DNA of 64,000 nucleotides. Origin: Flavobacterium frigidarium DSM 17623 (lineage in GTDB: Bacteria; Bacteroidota; Bacteroidia; Flavobacteriales; Flavobacteriaceae). The stretch covers positions 62,001 through 126,000 of the forward strand of contig NZ_AUDO01000011.1 in assembly GCF_000425505.1 (NCBI RefSeq). The letters run 5' to 3'. This document shows positions 52,198-61,636 of the stretch, one piece after another. Positions within the stretch are counted from its first letter, which is position 1. Every line of letters starts with the position of its first letter. The notes beneath the pieces are model-generated. The model did not search any database, was not told where the DNA came from, and was given only the letters and a program-made list of their open reading frames with translations. The translations under genes and the position numbers were made by a program.

Positions 52198-53661
52198 ATG
52201 AGTCAAGAAATAAGAAATTTAGAACCAAAAGTACTTTGGAATAAGTTTGCCGATTTAAATGCGGTACCAAGACCTTCAAAGAAAGAAGATAGAGTAATTG
52301 CATTCATGAAGGACTTTGGCGAAAGCTTAGGTTTAGAAACATTTGAAGATGATATTCGAAATGTGATTATTCGTAAGCCAGCAACTCCCGGAATGGAAGA
52401 CCGCAAAGCAATTGTGATGCAAGGGCATTTAGATATGGTGCATCAAAAAAATGGAGACACTGTTTTTGATTTTGATACACAAGGAATCGACATGTATGTT
52501 GACGCTGACTGGGTACGTGCTAGAGGAACGACTCTTGGTGCTGATAACGGCTTAGGTGTTGCTGCAATTATGGCGGTACTTGAGAGTAAAGATATTCCTC
52601 ACCCTGCTATCGAAGCGTTGTTTACTATTGATGAAGAAACTGGTATGACGGGCGCCTTGAATTTGAAAGGCGGTATTTTACAAGGAGATATTTTATTGAA
52701 TTTAGACACCGAAGAAGATGACGAAATAGACATTGGTTGTGCAGGAGGTATTGATGTGACAGCTACTGCTGAATATGACGAAGAAGCTACTCCAGAAGGA
52801 TCTGTTGGATATAAAATTACTGTAAAAGGTTTAAAAGGTGGACATTCAGGAATGGATATTCACAAAGGTTTAGGGAACGCTAATAAAATTATGAACCGCC
52901 TGTTGTTTGATGGTTTTGATAATTTTGGTTTGCAAATTTCTAAAATTCAAGGTGGAAGTTTGCGTAACGCAATTCCAAGAGAAAGTGTGGCTACAGTAAT
53001 TATTGCTGAGGTTTATGACGAAGCCTTTGTTTATGATATGCAACAAGTAGTCAACGAGGTAAAAACTGAATTAAAAACAACTGAGCCAAATTTAGAGGTT
53101 GTTTTTGAAAAATTAGATACCGCTCCTGCTAATGTGATGCCTTCAATTGCGCAATTCTATTTTGTTAGAGCAATGTATGCTGCACATAATGGTGTTTACA
53201 GCATGAGTGCTGATTTTGATGATTTGGTTGAAACTTCAAATAATATTGCTAAAGTAGGTTTAGGTAGTGGAAATCTATCAGTGCAGTGTTTAACACGTTC
53301 GTCTGTTGAAACTGCAAAATTTGATTTAGCCAACAGTTTACGTTCTGCATTTGAATTAATGGGATGTGAAGTAGAGTTGTCAGGGTCTTATCCAGGATGG
53401 ACTCCTAATTCAGAATCTGAAATTATGGATGTTTTGGTTCCTATTTACGAGAAACAAACTGGAGAAAAACCACGAGTTGTAGCTTGTCATGCAGGATTAG
53501 AATGTGGAATATTAGGGACTAATTATCCAGATATGGATATGATTTCATTCGGACCAACAATTCATGGAGCGCATTCACCAGATGAGAGAGCGAGTATTTC
53601 ATCATCTCAAAAATTCTGGAAGTTTTTAGTGGAAATTTTAGCTAACATTCCAGTTAAATAA
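52198..53661 (+). CDS. pepD: Aminoacyl-histidine dipeptidase (Xaa-His dipeptidase)
   Basis: 487 residues, M20 family di-zinc peptidase that cleaves dipeptides such as Xaa-His in the cytosol. Metal and catalytic residues are visible: His and Asp in VMQGHLDMVHQ, Asp in GTTLGADNGLGVAA, the Glu pair in TIDEETGMTG, Asp in LNLDTEEDD and the final His in SFGPTIHGAHSPDER. GLKGGHSGMDIHKG belongs to the dimerisation/lid domain. Full length and monocistronic. Confidence 0.96.
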   Translation: MSQEIRNLEPKVLWNKFADLNAVPRPSKKEDRVIAFMKDFGESLGLETFEDDIRNVIIRKPATPGMEDRKAIVMQGHLDMVHQKNGDTVFDFDTQGIDMYVDADWVRARGTTLGADNGLGVAAIMAVLESKDIPHPAIEALFTIDEETGMTGALNLKGGILQGDILLNLDTEEDDEIDIGCAGGIDVTATAEYDEEATPEGSVGYKITVKGLKGGHSGMDIHKGLGNANKIMNRLLFDGFDNFGLQISKIQGGSLRNAIPRESVATVIIAEVYDEAFVYDMQQVVNEVKTELKTTEPNLEVVFEKLDTAPANVMPSIAQFYFVRAMYAAHNGVYSMSADFDDLVETSNNIAKVGLGSGNLSVQCLTRSSVETAKFDLANSLRSAFELMGCEVELSGSYPGWTPNSESEIMDVLVPIYEKQTGEKPRVVACHAGLECGILGTNYPDMDMISFGPTIHGAHSPDERASISSSQKFWKFLVEILANIPVK

Positions 53662-53685
53662 AATTTATATAACTGCTATAAATAA

Positions 53686-53728
53686 GAATAGTGTTCAGTT
53701 TCTCTTGAAGCTGAACACTATATTCTTA
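53686..53728 (+). terminator. Terminator of pepD
   Basis: AATAGTGTTCAG pairs with CTGAACACTAT(T) around TTTCTCTTGAAG, then TCTTAATTTT. Confidence 0.82.
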
Positions 53729-53743
53729 ATTTTAGATTTGAAC

Positions 53744-53854
53744 TTAGTCTCTTTTAGGAGCATTTTTCTTCTCTCTTTTCTCGTCTTTTTTTTCCTTAGC
53801 CGTTTTTAACGGTTCTTTTTTTGCTGTTTTTTTAGCATCTTGACTTTTTGCCAT
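53744..53854 (-). CDS. 36-residue lysine-rich protein
   Basis: MAKSQDAKKTAKKEPLKTAK followed by EKKDEKREKKNAPKRD: almost only Lys, Glu, Asp, Ala, Pro and Arg. The AT-rich codons and clean ATG-to-TAA frame suggest a real small gene; similar tiny basic proteins occur downstream of unrelated genes in Flavobacteria. Disordered, nucleic-acid or ribosome binding is a guess. Confidence 0.5.
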   Translation of the reverse strand: MAKSQDAKKTAKKEPLKTAKEKKDEKREKKNAPKRD

Positions 53855-53936
53855 GGTAGGTATTTTAAATAATTAGGCAATTGCTTGCAAGTAAATGTAG
53901 CTAATATTCTGATGTATTGTTACTTTTTCAAAATAA

Positions 53937-53980
53937 AAAATCCTTGCCGTACTCTGAAAGCACAACAAGGATGATTTTAA
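53937..53980 (-). terminator. Terminator of the CarboxypepD-like gene
   Basis: On the minus strand ATCCTTG...CAAGGAT (7 bp, 20-nt loop) is followed by TTTTTTATTTT. It lies about 30 bp after the stop codon. Confidence 0.75.
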
Positions 53981-54007
53981 AATAGGATTATATAGCTTAT
54001 AAACTAA

Positions 54008-54775
54008 TTATCTTTTCTTCAATATTTTGTATTCTTCATAACAGCCGCTTATAGCATCCATTATTTGTAGGTCATTTGCGGTTTGTATAAAAGATTCTGA
54101 ATAGCTACAGCGTTGCAAGATTTCAGCGATTTCCTTTTTATCGATTCCTAGTAATACGGCAATAGTCTCTCGATCAAATTTAGATTCTAAAAGGTTACGT
54201 ACTGTGTCGTCCTTTTTCATCTCTTTTAATTTTTTCAAATCTCTTCCATTTTTACCAAAAAAATTATAAAGCATGTCTGCAGGATTGAATATCGAGCCTA
54301 AAACACGTCCAAAAGCATCAGGGGAGTAACCTCCAGCTTCATATCCATGCGTTAGTCCTGATATGCTGTATCTATAATTTTCTTGTACTGGAATCGTCTT
54401 AGAATCGACTTCAAGATAACCAGTTAGATTGAAAGGCTTAATGACCACTTCTTCTAGAGCAATGGCTTTTTCAGTAAGATAAATTTTGGCTACTTTGTTT
54501 TTTATCCAGTCATTAGTCACTTTTACTCTCAAGGATTGGAAACCTAAAAGGGAAAGGTGTAGGGTATCTGTAGGTTGAACATCAATTTCGAAATAACCAC
54601 TAGCATCAGTTCTTGCACCTCTAACTTTATTAATGTTTATAATATTTACATTATTCAGTGGCATTTTGTCGTAGTCGTTGTAAATGTATCCCGTAATCTT
54701 TTCAGAAGCGGTTGTAGACTGCGCATTACTAACTACGGAAAGTGTTAAAAACAAGAAAACTGCAAAATATTTCAT
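54008..54775 (-). CDS. Exported CarboxypepD-regulatory-like domain protein
   Basis: 255 residues; signal peptide MKYFAVFLFLTLSVVSNAQ. Residues 28-110 match the CarboxypepD-regulatory-like fold (ITGYIYNDYDKMPLNNVNII, GARTDASGYFEIDVQPTDTL, LSLLGFQSLRV). The rest is a mainly helical domain (YSISGLTHGYEAGGYSPDAF, MLYNFFGKNGRDLKKLKEMKK) common to small Bacteroidetes proteins of this sort. No barrel, so it is not a receptor. Periplasmic or outer-membrane attached; role unknown. Confidence 0.85.
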   Translation of the reverse strand: MKYFAVFLFLTLSVVSNAQSTTASEKITGYIYNDYDKMPLNNVNIININKVRGARTDASGYFEIDVQPTDTLHLSLLGFQSLRVKVTNDWIKNKVAKIYLTEKAIALEEVVIKPFNLTGYLEVDSKTIPVQENYRYSISGLTHGYEAGGYSPDAFGRVLGSIFNPADMLYNFFGKNGRDLKKLKEMKKDDTVRNLLESKFDRETIAVLLGIDKKEIAEILQRCSYSESFIQTANDLQIMDAISGCYEEYKILKKR

Positions 54776-54863
54776 ATACTGATTTAAAACTTTAAAAGTA
54801 GTAAATCAGGATTAAATATTTTGCAGTTTCTTTATATAATTACAAGAAAATTAACAAACTAGG

Positions 54864-56792
54864 TTAATCTCTTCTTGGTCTTCTTGGTCTTGGTGAATCA
54901 CCAAAGCTTTCAGAACGTCTTGGAGCTCTATCAGAAGAACCTTCACCTCTTGGTGCAGAATTTCTTCCTCCAAATCCACCTTCTCTTGGAGCAGAGTTTC
55001 TATCACTTCTGAAACCGCCTTCTCTTGGAGCAGCGTTTCTGTCAGATTTAAATCCACCACCAGAACCTTCACGTCTTGGAGCAAAGCTTCCTTCTCTTCT
55101 TCCTCCACCAGATCTACCTCCGCCGAAACCACCACCAGAACTTCTTCCGTTGTGATCACGTCTTCCGCCACCGTCATTTTTAGAAATTTCAACATTGATA
55201 CGACGTCCTTCTAATTGTACGTTGTTCAATACTTCCATCACTTTGTCAGTGTGCTCAGGGTCAGTGTTAAAGAAAGAGAATCCTTCTTTTACATCTACTT
55301 TGAAAACGTCATCACGACCTAAGTCTAATGTTTCTTTCAAATAGTCTTTTAATGACATCCAGTCAAAGTTGTCTCTAGATCCAATGTTTACAAAGTATCT
55401 AGTAGCTCCACCACCACCAGTGTTTCCACCTTCTCTTGGTGCGCTATCTCTCTCGCGTCTGTCACCAGATTGAGAAGAAATATCTCTGTTTTTCTTATAG
55501 TAAGCAATAAAACGGTTGAATTCTACTGATACAATTTTCTTAATTAACTCGTCTTTTGTTAAGTCTTCAAGAACGTTTGTAATAGCAGGTAAGTAGTTGT
55601 CAATTTCGTGATCAACTTCTGTATCTTTAATTTTATTAGCTAAGTGTAATAATTGGATTTCGCAGATTTCAATTCCAGATGGGATTGTTTTTTCTTCGAA
55701 TTTTTGCTTGATGATTCTTTCGATAGAAGAAATCTTACGCAATTCACTTTTAGTTACAATTACGATAGAAGTACCTAATCTACCAGCACGACCAGTACGG
55801 CCAGAACGGTGATTGTAAGTTTCTATTTCGTCAGGTAATTGGTAGTTTACTACGTGAGTAATATTATCAACGTCAATTCCACGTGCAGCAACATCAGTAG
55901 CTACAAGCATTTGGATTTGGCGACCTCTAAAAGATTTCATAACTCCATCACGTTGTGCTTGAGATAAATCTCCGTGTAATGCAGCAGCGCTATATCCATC
56001 TTCAACTAATTTTTCGGCAACAGCTTGTGTGTCACGTTTTGTTCTACAAAAAACTACTGAGAAAATGTCTGGATTAGCATCAGCTAAACGTTTCAAAGCT
56101 TCGTAACGATCACGAGCATTTACTAAGTAAAATTCATGAGATACTGTTGATGAACCTGAGTTCTTAGCACCTACAGTAACTTCTACAGGGTCTGTCATGA
56201 ATTGTTTTCCAATACGTGCTACTTCAGCAGGCATTGTTGCAGAAAACAACCATGTATTTTTGTCGTCTGGAGTAGTTGATAAAATGTTTACAATGTCTTC
56301 ATAGAATCCCATGTTTAACATTTCATCTGCTTCGTCAAGGATACAATAGTTGATTCCAGTAATATTTACTAAACCTCTATTGATCATGTCTTGCATTCTA
56401 CCAGGAGTTGCAACAATAATTTGTGCTCCTCTTTTAATGTCTCTTGCTTGTTCTGTAATGCTAGCCCCGCCGTAAACTGCTACCACATTAATACCTTTTT
56501 CGTATTTAGAGTAGTTTTTAAGTTCGTTAGTAATCTGCAAACACAACTCACGCGTTGGAGATAAAATCAATGCCTGAGTATTTCTGTTGTTGGCATCAAT
56601 TTTTTGGATAACTGGAAAACCAAAAGCTGCCGTTTTCCCTGTCCCTGTTTGAGCCAACGCAACCATATCTGTATCTTTTTCCAATAATAGGGGAATCGCT
56701 TTCTCCTGTACTTCGCTCGGATTTTCAAATCCTAGATCTAAAATCGCTTTCAGTAACGATTCACTCAATCCTAATTGTTCAAATTTATTCAT
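54864..56792 (-). CDS. DEAD-box RNA helicase, CsdA/DeaD-like
   Basis: 642 residues from the ATG at 56790-56792 (an in-frame start eight codons upstream precedes the promoter-like TTTTGCACC and is rejected). All motifs visible: Q motif region GFENPSEVQEKAIP, I AQTGTGKT, Ia PTRELC, II LDEADEML, III SATMP, V ATDVAARGID, VI HRSGRTGRAG. C-terminal DbpA-like RNA-binding domain (about 470-550: TRYFVNIGSRDNFDWMSLKD) and a low-complexity RGG/Ser tail with the repeating unit APREGGFRSDRN. Probably aids ribosome assembly or cold adaptation. Confidence 0.95.
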   Translation of the reverse strand: MNKFEQLGLSESLLKAILDLGFENPSEVQEKAIPLLLEKDTDMVALAQTGTGKTAAFGFPVIQKIDANNRNTQALILSPTRELCLQITNELKNYSKYEKGINVVAVYGGASITEQARDIKRGAQIIVATPGRMQDMINRGLVNITGINYCILDEADEMLNMGFYEDIVNILSTTPDDKNTWLFSATMPAEVARIGKQFMTDPVEVTVGAKNSGSSTVSHEFYLVNARDRYEALKRLADANPDIFSVVFCRTKRDTQAVAEKLVEDGYSAAALHGDLSQAQRDGVMKSFRGRQIQMLVATDVAARGIDVDNITHVVNYQLPDEIETYNHRSGRTGRAGRLGTSIVIVTKSELRKISSIERIIKQKFEEKTIPSGIEICEIQLLHLANKIKDTEVDHEIDNYLPAITNVLEDLTKDELIKKIVSVEFNRFIAYYKKNRDISSQSGDRRERDSAPREGGNTGGGGATRYFVNIGSRDNFDWMSLKDYLKETLDLGRDDVFKVDVKEGFSFFNTDPEHTDKVMEVLNNVQLEGRRINVEISKNDGGGRRDHNGRSSGGGFGGGRSGGGRREGSFAPRREGSGGGFKSDRNAAPREGGFRSDRNSAPREGGFGGRNSAPRGEGSSDRAPRRSESFGDSPRPRRPRRD

Positions 56793-56813
56793 ATGTATTT
56801 TTAAAATAGGGTG

Positions 56814-56821
56814 CAAAATTA
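56814..56821 (-). promoter_or_regulatory. -7 promoter box for the DEAD-box helicase
   Basis: The reverse complement reads TAATTTTG, perfect TAnnTTTG, about 21 bp before the chosen ATG. The box position supports the shorter start. Confidence 0.55.
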
Positions 56822-56999
56822 GTCTAAATTATTGAGATAAACTAATGCTATTTTAAGTTTTAATAATTTAAGACTCTTTGATTATCAGAAAGTTATCGTT
56901 TTGTGATGCGAATATTAATTTTATATCCCGAATTTTATACGATAATATATTGAATTATCTAAAAAATTTAAATAGATTTTAGTGTATTTAAACGATTTA

Positions 57000-57578
57000 T
57001 TAGAGGTCGTTTAGAAACGAAATTAATTGTTGCGTTGCTAGTCCGCGATGGCTGATTTTATTTTTAGTTTCTGCACTTAATTCTGCAAAAGTTTCTTCAT
57101 AGCCTGTTGGTTTGAAAATTGGGTCGTAGCCAAAGCCTTTGTCTCCTGACTTTTCTTCTGTTATAGCGCCCTTAACAATTCCGGTAAACGACTTTTGTTG
57201 TCCTTTGTAGTTTAAAGTAATCACTGTTTTAAACTGAGCAGCTCTATTTTTATGAGACTGTAAATTGTGCAATACCTTGTTCATATTCTCATTAGCATCT
57301 TTTTGCTCGCCAGCATATCGTGCTGAATATACTCCTGGTTCGCCATTCAAAGCTACTATTTCTAAGCCTGTATCATCAGCGAAGCAATCTAAGCCAAACT
57401 TTTCTTTTACATAATTCGCCTTTAAAATTGCATTTCCTTCAATTGTATCTGCAGTTTCAGGAATTTCTTCAAAACATCCGATTTCTTCAAGACTTAATAT
57501 GCTAATAGTTGATGGTAGTAATTGCTGAATTTCAGCTATTTTATTTTTGTTGTTAGAGGCAAAAACGATTTTGATCAT
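57000..57578 (-). CDS. rdgB: RdgB/HAM1 family non-canonical purine NTP pyrophosphatase
   Basis: 192 residues, normal for the family. Clears dITP, dXTP and XTP from nucleotide pools. Signatures: IKIVFASNNKNKIAEIQQL at the start, CFADDTGLEIVALNGEPGVY then SARYAG, GDKGFGYDPIFKPTGY, and the C-terminal KNKISHRG. It begins 31 bp after the end of the glutamate-synthase-domain gene and may be transcribed with it. Confidence 0.95.
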   Translation of the reverse strand: MIKIVFASNNKNKIAEIQQLLPSTISILSLEEIGCFEEIPETADTIEGNAILKANYVKEKFGLDCFADDTGLEIVALNGEPGVYSARYAGEQKDANENMNKVLHNLQSHKNRAAQFKTVITLNYKGQQKSFTGIVKGAITEEKSGDKGFGYDPIFKPTGYEETFAELSAETKNKISHRGLATQQLISFLNDL

Positions 57579-57609
57579 TGGTTTAATCTTAAGTATTAAT
57601 ATTTGTTTA

Positions 57610-59118
57610 TTAAAATCGAGAGATATTAGTCAAATTATCTGGAAAATATAAATCTGATAAATTTGTAAATTCGTCTCCACGCATGAAGATGCTACTATCT
57701 ACTTCACTAAATTTAGTTTTACCTGCTGCGGCTAAGAGTTCGTTTGCTGAATGTAAGGTATTTTTATGATAATGATATACACGTTCTGATTTGTCAGTAA
57801 CTACTAATCCTTTCATTAACATTTTATCCTGTGTAGCGACTCCGGTAGGGCAGCTGTTATTGTTACAACGTAATGCCTGGATACAACCTAGAGAAAACAT
57901 GAATCCTCTAGCGCTGTTACAAATGTCGGCTCCCATCGCAACTGCGCGTAAAATAGAGTAACCTGATATTATTTTTCCACTTGAAATTATTTTAATATGG
58001 TCTCTAATTCCTAAATTAATCAATGTTTTGTTTACAAATATTAGCGCGGGTTCAAATGGCATACCTACACCGTCTGCAAACTCTAGAGGTGCTGCACCAG
58101 TTCCTCCTTCGGCACCATCGACTGTAATAAAATCAGGAAAGCAATTTTGAACCACCATCTCTTGACAAATCAATTCGAATTCAATTGTTTGACCTATACA
58201 TAGTTTGAAACCAATTGGTTTTCCGTTTGATAATGAACGCAATTGTGCTATAAATGCAATCAGTCCCTTGGCATCAGAGAAAGCCGAATGGCTTGGTGGA
58301 GACAAAATAGTGGTGTGCGGTTCGACACCTCTTATTTTTGCAATTTCTACAGTGTTTTTACTTGCTGGTAATACTCCTCCATGCCCTGGTTTTGCTCCCT
58401 GTGACAATTTTATTTCGATCATTTTTACTTCGGGATGTTTTGTTTTTTCAGCAAATTTTTCTGGGTCAAAATTACCGTCACTTGTACGGCAACCAAAATA
58501 ACCTGTACCTATTTGCCAAGTGACGTCACCTCCCTGTAAATGAAACTGCGTCAAACCTCCTTCTCCGGTATTGTGGTAAAAGCCACCTTTTTTTGCTCCT
58601 TTATTTAGTGCCATGACCGCATTTTCGCTTAAGGAACCAAAACTCATCGCGGATATGTTGAGTAACGATGCGGCATATGGTTGCTTGCAATCTGGTCCAC
58701 CTACAAATACTCTAGGTAAATCCTCATTTACAGCAGCTGGGAAAATAGAGTGTTTTACTCCTTCGTAGTTAGAGGTATTAATATTTAATTGTGTTCCAAA
58801 CGGGGTAGTAGACTCTATGTTTTTGGCTCTTTGATATACTAACGAACGTTCGTTTCTTGAAAATGGTTTGCCATCAGTGCTGCGCTCGATAAAATATTGT
58901 TGAATTTCGGGAGCGATCATTTCGAACAAATATCTAAAATAACCTAGAACGGGAAAGTTGCGTAAAATAGCATGTTTATGTTGCGTTGTATTGATGAAAC
59001 CTACAGCTAACAAAACTATTAATATGATAGTCAAAAAGTAAGCGGTATGGAAAAAGAAGTTGATACAAAGGGCAAAAATTAGTGCAAGGCCACCAACTGC
59101 AAAAAATTTGTTTCTCAT
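57610..59118 (-). CDS. FMN-binding glutamate synthase family protein, membrane-anchored
   Basis: 502 residues. Two N-terminal hydrophobic helices (about 5-25 and 27-45), then the FMN-containing synthase domain of GltB-type enzymes: SAMSFGSLSENAVMALNKGA, YHNTGEGGLTQFHLQ, PGHGGVLPASK, TVDGAEGGTGAAPLEFADGV and a cysteine cluster CIQALRCNNNSCPTGVATQ for an Fe-S site. The glutaminase and GXGXG domains of normal GltB are absent. Archaeal-type stand-alone synthase or another FMN oxidoreductase are both possible; the native reaction is uncertain. Confidence 0.9.
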   Translation of the reverse strand: MRNKFFAVGGLALIFALCINFFFHTAYFLTIILIVLLAVGFINTTQHKHAILRNFPVLGYFRYLFEMIAPEIQQYFIERSTDGKPFSRNERSLVYQRAKNIESTTPFGTQLNINTSNYEGVKHSIFPAAVNEDLPRVFVGGPDCKQPYAASLLNISAMSFGSLSENAVMALNKGAKKGGFYHNTGEGGLTQFHLQGGDVTWQIGTGYFGCRTSDGNFDPEKFAEKTKHPEVKMIEIKLSQGAKPGHGGVLPASKNTVEIAKIRGVEPHTTILSPPSHSAFSDAKGLIAFIAQLRSLSNGKPIGFKLCIGQTIEFELICQEMVVQNCFPDFITVDGAEGGTGAAPLEFADGVGMPFEPALIFVNKTLINLGIRDHIKIISSGKIISGYSILRAVAMGADICNSARGFMFSLGCIQALRCNNNSCPTGVATQDKMLMKGLVVTDKSERVYHYHKNTLHSANELLAAAGKTKFSEVDSSIFMRGDEFTNLSDLYFPDNLTNISRF

Positions 59119-59254
59119 TATAAGAGTTTTAAATTAGTGTTAAACGTTTTGTCTGAATAATCTATTTGTTAATATGTGCTATTGCATGTAAAAGCTAGGA
59201 TTTAAAAAGCTATTTTTACTTTGATAAACCCCAGAATTATCAGAAAGATAACAC

Positions 59255-61636
59255 ATGATTATAAAATTACAAAGCAAAATTGAATTTTTAATAAAGGTAG
59301 TGATGTTATTATTTGTAACTAATTCCTACTCACAATATATTCTAAAAAATGACTCTTTACCTAGTAAAATCTCCTTACATCGTTACACTGCTATAGTTGA
59401 CTATGGAGAAAGGGAGCTTAGTCTAAAACAAGTGATTGCTAGTTTTGACAACAAAGAGCCTCAATTGATAAAAGTTCAAAATTATGATTTAGGTTTTACT
59501 GCTAATCATTTTTGGGGGCGAATAAACATTGCAAACACCACTACAACAGATTTGCAATACTTTTTAGAGATGGCGCGGCCTATTACTGATGTTGTCGAAC
59601 TTTATTTGATCGATGATGCGACTAATGCCGTAGTAAAGCAGCAAAGCGGAGATGCTATTCCTTTTACCCATCGCAGTTTTATAAGTAGAAAGTCTATTTT
59701 TAACATCAACTTAAAATCAAAACATTCTTATACAATTTATTTTCATCTTAAAAGTGATGGAGAGGTACTTGTTAGTCCGGTGATGTTGTATAGTGCTGAA
59801 GGGTATATCAATATGATTTCGTTCGAACAATTACTGTATGGTGCGTTTTATGGCTTGCTTGCCGTGACTGCAATCATCTATTTCTTTTTCTTTCTCGCTT
59901 TAAGCGAAAACATATTTCTATACTACACTTTATATGTTCTATTTGTAGGATTACTTCAATTTTCGCTTGATGGCTTCTGGTTTAGATATATAACACCTTC
60001 AGGAGGGTGGTTTTCAGACCATGCAGTACTGATTTTTGCAATTCTTGGAACTTTCCTGTCAGGTAAGTATAGTGAGATGTTTTTAAAATTAAAGTCTAAT
60101 AGTCCCATTTTTTATAAATTATTTATTCTTAGTTATGTTGTATTGCTAGCGATACTACTAATGGTGTTTTTTGTTCCATCACTATTAACATTTTGCTATA
60201 TAGCAATAAATGTGGTTGCTTTATTATGCTTGTTATTGGTGGCTGCTGCAGTTATTAATCTGTATCTAAAGGGAGCAAAAGTGAATCTGTTTTTCACCAT
60301 TGGTATTTGCTGTTTGGTAGTAGGGTTTACGCTTTTTATACTTAATAACGTTGGAGTTATTCCAAGTTCATTTTTAGCAGCAAATGGTACTAAATTAGGG
60401 ACTACATTAGAAGTCGTCTTTTTGTCTCTAGCAACTTCAAGTTTGATTAAAAATTTAAAGGATGAGAAAAATAGTTTAAACCAGTTGGCACTAGTACGTG
60501 CAGAGGAAATGAATAGTTTAAAATCATATTTTTTATCGAATATTAGTCATGAGTTGCGTACGCCGTTAAATGCTATTATGAACTTAATTGACTCTATAAG
60601 CAATGATATTAATGACGAAGGGATCAAGAAAAATTGCGAAGTTATTAAGTATTCTTCTAGTAGTTTACTTAACTCTGTGAACGATATTTTGGACTTTTCG
60701 AAAATAGAAAAGAAGGAATTGCACATCGATACCGTCAAATTTAATCCGGCTCTAGTATTTGAAAAACTGGCTAAAATAATTGCTCTACGAGCAAAAGACA
60801 AGCACTTGAACTTTGTATTTGAAAGGCCAGAGGAGTTGCCGTTGCAAATTTTGGGTGATGAGATGAGGCTAAATCAAATCATTAATAATATTTTAAATAA
60901 TGCGATTAAGTTTACAAATGAGGGAAGTGTTACATTTAAGGTAACTGTCATTATGTTGAGTAAAGAGCGCGCTAAACTGATTGTAAAAATAGCAGATACA
61001 GGAATAGGGATATCAGACTTAAAGAGAGAAAGCATCTTTGATTCTTTTACTCAAAATAATAGTGATAATAAGAGGAATTTTAACGGCTTAGGATTGGGGC
61101 TTTATATTGTAAAAAAATTAGTAGACATGCAAAACGGATCAATAGAAATCGATAGTAAATTAGGGAAAGGAACGACATGTACTGTTGTATTGGATTATGA
61201 TGTTGTGCCTCAAGAGGAAGGCGTGAAATCAATTGATCAACCGGTAGTTTATGATCTTTACGGAAAAACCATTTTGGTGGTTGAAGATAATTCTATTAAC
61301 CAAATGGTGATTAAAATGATTGCTAAAAAATGGTTGAATACTTCAGTAATTTACGCAAACAACGGTCAAGAGGGATTAGAGGCAGTGATGAATAATAAGA
61401 TTGACATTATATTAATGGACTTACAAATGCCAGTGATGGATGGTTATGAGGCCACACAAGCAATACGTGACGGACTTGCAGGGGCCGAAAACGCAAACAT
61501 TCCTATTATTGCTGTTACAGCAGATGTCATGGAAACAACAAAAGCGCACATAGCAACAATAGGAATGAATAACTATATTTCTAAACCAATTCAAAAAGAA
61601 ACGCTATTCCAAATGATTTCAGATTTAGTGAATTAA
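59255..61636 (+). CDS. Hybrid sensor histidine kinase/response regulator with 7TMR-DISM sensor
   Basis: 793 residues. Signal peptide (to about 27), periplasmic 7TMR-DISMED2-type domain (about 40-175: FTANHFWGRINIANTTTTDL), seven transmembrane helices (about 190-395), phospho-acceptor helix YFLSNISHELRTPLNAIMNL with His432, ATPase domain (NNILNNAIKFTNEG, IADTGIGIS, GLGLGLYIVKKL), and a C-terminal receiver with Asp722 in IILMDLQMPVMDGYEAT. No output domain, so it must pass phosphate to an Hpt protein. Its stop overlaps the convergent NYN gene by 4 bp. Confidence 0.95.
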   Translation: MIIKLQSKIEFLIKVVMLLFVTNSYSQYILKNDSLPSKISLHRYTAIVDYGERELSLKQVIASFDNKEPQLIKVQNYDLGFTANHFWGRINIANTTTTDLQYFLEMARPITDVVELYLIDDATNAVVKQQSGDAIPFTHRSFISRKSIFNINLKSKHSYTIYFHLKSDGEVLVSPVMLYSAEGYINMISFEQLLYGAFYGLLAVTAIIYFFFFLALSENIFLYYTLYVLFVGLLQFSLDGFWFRYITPSGGWFSDHAVLIFAILGTFLSGKYSEMFLKLKSNSPIFYKLFILSYVVLLAILLMVFFVPSLLTFCYIAINVVALLCLLLVAAAVINLYLKGAKVNLFFTIGICCLVVGFTLFILNNVGVIPSSFLAANGTKLGTTLEVVFLSLATSSLIKNLKDEKNSLNQLALVRAEEMNSLKSYFLSNISHELRTPLNAIMNLIDSISNDINDEGIKKNCEVIKYSSSSLLNSVNDILDFSKIEKKELHIDTVKFNPALVFEKLAKIIALRAKDKHLNFVFERPEELPLQILGDEMRLNQIINNILNNAIKFTNEGSVTFKVTVIMLSKERAKLIVKIADTGIGISDLKRESIFDSFTQNNSDNKRNFNGLGLGLYIVKKLVDMQNGSIEIDSKLGKGTTCTVVLDYDVVPQEEGVKSIDQPVVYDLYGKTILVVEDNSINQMVIKMIAKKWLNTSVIYANNGQEGLEAVMNNKIDIILMDLQMPVMDGYEATQAIRDGLAGAENANIPIIAVTADVMETTKAHIATIGMNNYISKPIQKETLFQMISDLVN

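Noticed and set aside
54851..55195. A 114-codon Glu/Val/Leu-rich frame on the same strand as the DEAD-box helicase
   Set aside because: It is the out-of-frame reading of the helicase's repetitive RGG-type tail.
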